A DNA stretch of 64,000 nucleotides from Mesorhizobium sp. WSM2240 (GTDB lineage: Bacteria > Pseudomonadota > Alphaproteobacteria > Rhizobiales > Rhizobiaceae): assembly GCF_040438645.1 (NCBI RefSeq), contig NZ_CP159253.1, forward strand, positions 3,286,001-3,350,000, in the 5' to 3' direction. Position numbers and translations under genes: made by a program. Below, piece after piece: positions 61,291-64,000 of this stretch. The notes under the pieces were generated by a model. That model was given only the letters and a program-made list of their open reading frames with translations. It was not told the origin of the DNA and did not search any database. Positions within the stretch are counted from its first letter, which is position 1. Each line of letters begins with the position of its first letter.

Positions 61291-62406
61291 TCAGGCGATA
61301 TTCAAGGTCACGACGACCGGGCAATGGTCGGATGCCTTGGGCCGGTCCCAGCCGGTGCGCGGGTAACGGCCGGTCTCCTGGCCGGGCGGGAAGATGGTCC
61401 GGTAAGGCTGGCCGCCGCGAATGATTTCAGGAATTGCGCGTGAATTGCGGCGCGCCAGCGCCGGCGACAGCAGGATGTAGTCGAGCTGGCACAGATGCCG
61501 CTCCTCCGGCCCGCGCGTGTGATAGAGCGTCCAGCGGTCGAGTTCGGGCCGCCTTTCGACGACGTTCTCGGCAAAGCCGTCGGCGAGCAGTGCGTCCAGG
61601 CTGGACTGGGCCTCGTCGACGACCTCGAATTCATAGCCGCCGCCATGGTCGCTGCCGCCGATCACCACGCGCTGGCGGTAGTCGTTCATGTCGCCGCAGA
61701 TCGCCCAGTGGCGATTGCCGGCATGATTCTTGCCGAAGCGTTTTTCGATGATCCGCCGCACCGCCGTGGCTTCAGCCACGCGGATCGGCATCGAGGAATC
61801 GCGGCCGGGAACGCCGTTGCGCGCCGAACCCATCGACTTGAAATGCACGGAATAGATCGTCAGCGGCCTTCCGCCGACCTTGACGTCGATCTCCAGGCAG
61901 TCACGCCGGAATATCCTTTCATGCGCCTCGTTGCCGAGCTCCGAAAGCTGCGGATTGTGCAAACCGAATTCCTCGAAGGTGATGTGGGCGTGGCTGGTCA
62001 TGCGCACGAACTCGATCGGTTGCCCGTCTTCCGTTTCCTCCCGCATCATCACCGCCACGTCGATGCCGCGGGAATCGTTGCCGGTGCTGGTGTATTTGTG
62101 GCGATAGCCGTGCCCGACCATCTTGAACAGATAACCGTATTCGAAGGCCTTCAGCGCTTCGATATTGTCGACCTCCTGCATGCACAGAATATCGGCACGG
62201 GTTTCGGCTATCGCCAATGCGGTCAGCTGGCGCATGTCGTCGGCATGCGCGATCGCGCGGCCCTGTTCGAGCAGCCGGTATTCGGCCTCGTCCTTGATAT
62301 GGAACAGAGACAGCGTCCGATCCTGATGCAACTGGTTGCGGAAGCCTGAATAGTCGAACCTGTTCATCAGGTTCTCGACGTTGAAGGTGGCAAGGCGCAG
62401 CGACAT
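61291..62406 (-). CDS. endonuclease/exonuclease/phosphatase family protein
   Basis: A 371-residue protein from the ATG at 62406. The family signatures are visible: [11 protein letters not shown] at the start, the metal-binding glutamate in [24 protein letters not shown] and the terminal [10 protein letters not shown] (aspartate-histidine pair). It is a metal-dependent hydrolase of phosphodiesters or phosphomonoesters; nucleic acid, sphingomyelin and inositol-phosphate activities all occur in the family. No signal peptide is seen. Confidence 0.88.
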   Translation of the reverse strand: MSLRLATFNVENLMNRFDYSGFRNQLHQDRTLSLFHIKDEAEYRLLEQGRAIAHADDMRQLTALAIAETRADILCMQEVDNIEALKAFEYGYLFKMVGHGYRHKYTSTGNDSRGIDVAVMMREETEDGQPIEFVRMTSHAHITFEEFGLHNPQLSELGNEAHERIFRRDCLEIDVKVGGRPLTIYSVHFKSMGSARNGVPGRDSSMPIRVAEATAVRRIIEKRFGKNHAGNRHWAICGDMNDYRQRVVIGGSDHGGGYEFEVVDEAQSSLDALLADGFAENVVERRPELDRWTLYHTRGPEERHLCQLDYILLSPALARRNSRAIPEIIRGGQPYRTIFPPGQETGRYPRTGWDRPKASDHCPVVVTLNIA

Positions 62407-62570
62407 GGCGCGAGCTTTGCCCGCTCGGCGGGCCGATGACAAGGCCCGGCGGCGGAGAGCGTGACCGGAACCATCCCGTTCATCCCCCGTTCATCCGTCC
62501 AACGGCAATCTGTGCCTACTCCTCGAACAATGGGGCATGGGGCCAACCGTTTCGTTTCTGGAGACAGGCA

Positions 62571-63083
62571 ATGACACCAAAACTTTCGTCCTTGCTTCGC
62601 TCGGGCCTGATCGCGCTCGGCGTCGCAGCAGGCGTTTCAGCAACACCGGCCTACGCGGTTCCGATCGCCGCTGGGCTCAATCCGGCGGTACAGCCAGCGC
62701 TGCAGACTGACGCGGGAATAACATTGATACAGGATGGCCGGGCCTGGCGGCGTCATCGCGGTGACCGCGACCGCTGGCGTCACCGGCGTCACTGGAGGGA
62801 CGGCGACCGCTGGCGCGACCGCCGCCATTTCAGGCGGGACTGGCGCCGCTACGACCGGCGGCCGAGCATCTATCTCGACTTCTCCATTCCGGCCTACCGC
62901 TACTATGAGCCGCGCTACTATGCTCCGCGCTACTACGCGCCGCGCCGGGTGTACCGGTCCGGCCGTCTGTCGAGCGCCCATGTGCAATGGTGCTACGACC
63001 GCTATCGGTCCTACAGAGCCTATGACAACACCTTCCAGCCCTACAACGGGCCGCGCCGGCAATGCTGGTCGCCCTATAGCTGA
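62571..63083 (+). CDS. BA14K-family lectin-like protein with Arg/Tyr-rich repeats
   Basis: A 170-residue exported protein: signal peptide at residues 1 to about 30 (cleavage near PAYAVP), GGAG seven bases before the ATG. The mature part has an Arg/His/Asp/Trp-rich stretch (about 60-100), a short tandem RYYAP repeat, and a C-terminal BA14K-like motif ([19 protein letters not shown], then RRQCWSPY). The two cysteines probably pair. BA14K proteins in Brucella and relatives are cell-envelope, lectin-like and immunogenic; the function here is inferred from that. Confidence 0.85.
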   Translation: MTPKLSSLLRSGLIALGVAAGVSATPAYAVPIAAGLNPAVQPALQTDAGITLIQDGRAWRRHRGDRDRWRHRRHWRDGDRWRDRRHFRRDWRRYDRRPSIYLDFSIPAYRYYEPRYYAPRYYAPRRVYRSGRLSSAHVQWCYDRYRSYRAYDNTFQPYNGPRRQCWSPYS

Positions 63084-63108
63084 GACGGCCTGACATCCGG
63101 CAGATATC

Positions 63109-63136
63109 AAAACGGCGCCTTCGCAGGCGCCGTTTT
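63109..63136. terminator. bidirectional rho-independent terminator
   Basis: AAAACGGCGCCT (63109-63120), loop TCGC, AGGCGCCGTTTT (63125-63136) form a perfect 12-bp stem flanked by A and T runs, between the BA14K stop (63083) and the convergent PilZ stop (63141). Confidence 0.9.
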
Positions 63137-63140
63137 GATT

Positions 63141-63431
63141 CTATTCGAATTTCATGCCTATCGCGGTCATCGACCGCCAGCGCACCCGCGCCCTTCGCAA
63201 CGTGTCCTCGCCTGAGATCAGCAAGTCGAATTGCGCCGGAAGCGAAAATGTCTCGGCAAGGGACAGCAGCGCGCCCTCCGCCGACTGGTTGCGCAGAACG
63301 CATTCAAAGGCGCTGAAGCCCCTGTTGAAGGTCAGCGTCGCGCCCTTCAGCACGCGGCGGCGCAGTGCCGCTCGGCGTTCGGAGAAGACTTGCCCGTCAA
63401 CGCCAATGGATTTCTCGGTGATCGGATTCAT
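63141..63431 (-). CDS. small PilZ-domain protein
   Basis: A 96-residue protein starting at the ATG at 63431 with GGAGG just upstream. It consists almost entirely of a PilZ-like domain: [15 protein letters not shown] corresponds to the RxxxR motif near the start of the domain, and [11 protein letters not shown] to the (D/N)xSxxG motif. PilZ domains bind cyclic di-GMP and affect motility, polysaccharide or development. No partner gene is adjacent. Confidence 0.82.
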   Translation of the reverse strand: MNPITEKSIGVDGQVFSERRAALRRRVLKGATLTFNRGFSAFECVLRNQSAEGALLSLAETFSLPAQFDLLISGEDTLRRARVRWRSMTAIGMKFE

Positions 63432-63595
63432 CGTACACCTCCTCAAATTATAAGGCATACGATGCAAAAGGCGCGCCAGCCGGCCGTCCTGGAATGGGAC
63501 AAGGAGCGGCGGCAGGCAAAGGACGCGAATTCCTGCCCGCCGTCTCGGCCTCCGCGCGGCCCCATCGGGATACGCGGAGGCAGAATTGCCGGTCG

Positions 63596-64000
<405 letters not shown>

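Noticed and set aside
62734..63093. A glycine/threonine-rich 119-codon frame on the + strand
   Set aside because: It is a frame-shifted shadow of the BA14K gene's arginine-rich repeats.

Overview
The window is high-GC, densely packed DNA from an alphaproteobacterium, most likely in the Hyphomicrobiales (Mesorhizobium/Aminobacter/Phyllobacteriaceae-like). The basis is the cobalamin genes of the CobC/CobD type, a BA14K-family protein, a palindromic CCCCTC...GAGGGG repeat of a kind I associate with rhizobial genomes, and the very large share of ABC and TRAP importers tied to catabolic operons. I see no phage genes, transposase, CRISPR array or rRNA. There is one tRNA (Lys, CUU). The first and last genes run off the window.

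Layout. 1-5.5 kb (+): a methylated-amine / one-carbon operon with the C-terminal part of a GcvT-type protein, a homocysteine S-methyltransferase, a class I/II aminotransferase and a dimethylglycine/sarcosine-dehydrogenase-like flavoprotein. 5.5-12.2 kb (-): a seven-gene operon with an NMT1/TauA-type ABC importer, a cytosine-deaminase-like amidohydrolase, a GlcD-type FAD oxidoreductase and two tandem flavodoxin-fold quinone reductases. A RidA protein and a creatininase-family amidase lie across the promoter region, so this may be an uncharacterised N-heterocycle degradation locus. 14.0-17.2 kb: cobalamin genes cobC and cobD with a small phosphatase and a methyltransferase; then an MFS transporter.

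18.6-28.8 kb: an alpha-galactoside locus resembling rhizobial agp/mel, with two GH4 glycosidases flanking a peptide-type ABC importer and an AraC regulator divergent from it. 28.9-37.0 kb: a second sugar locus with an AraC regulator, a CUT1 sugar ABC importer, a Gfo/Idh/MocA-aldo/keto reductase fusion and an SDR-type epimerase/dehydrogenase.

37.1-58.4 kb reads as a methoxylated-aromatic catabolic region. It holds a Liv-type ABC importer, a GntR regulator, a MetF-like reductase, a LigM/DesA-type tetrahydrofolate-dependent aromatic O-demethylase and a homoprotocatechuate-2,3-dioxygenase-like VOC enzyme. Two TRAP importers follow (one with a frameshifted binding protein), with a second GntR regulator and a DapA-family lyase. 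Then come the lower-pathway genes for 4-oxalomesaconate (GalD, GalC/LigK and GalB types), an unassigned dehydrogenase and an atypical LysR regulator with two helix-turn-helix domains. Three GTATAC palindromes placed before the transporter, the regulator/demethylase operon and the dioxygenase suggest a common GntR regulon. No LigAB-type gallate or protocatechuate 4,5-dioxygenase is present, so the ring-opening step is the open question.

58.4-64 kb: housekeeping and miscellaneous genes: a signal-less SBP-3 protein, tRNA-Lys, PhzF, a Nudix-like protein, an endonuclease/exonuclease/phosphatase protein, BA14K, PilZ, and the 3' part of ilvC.
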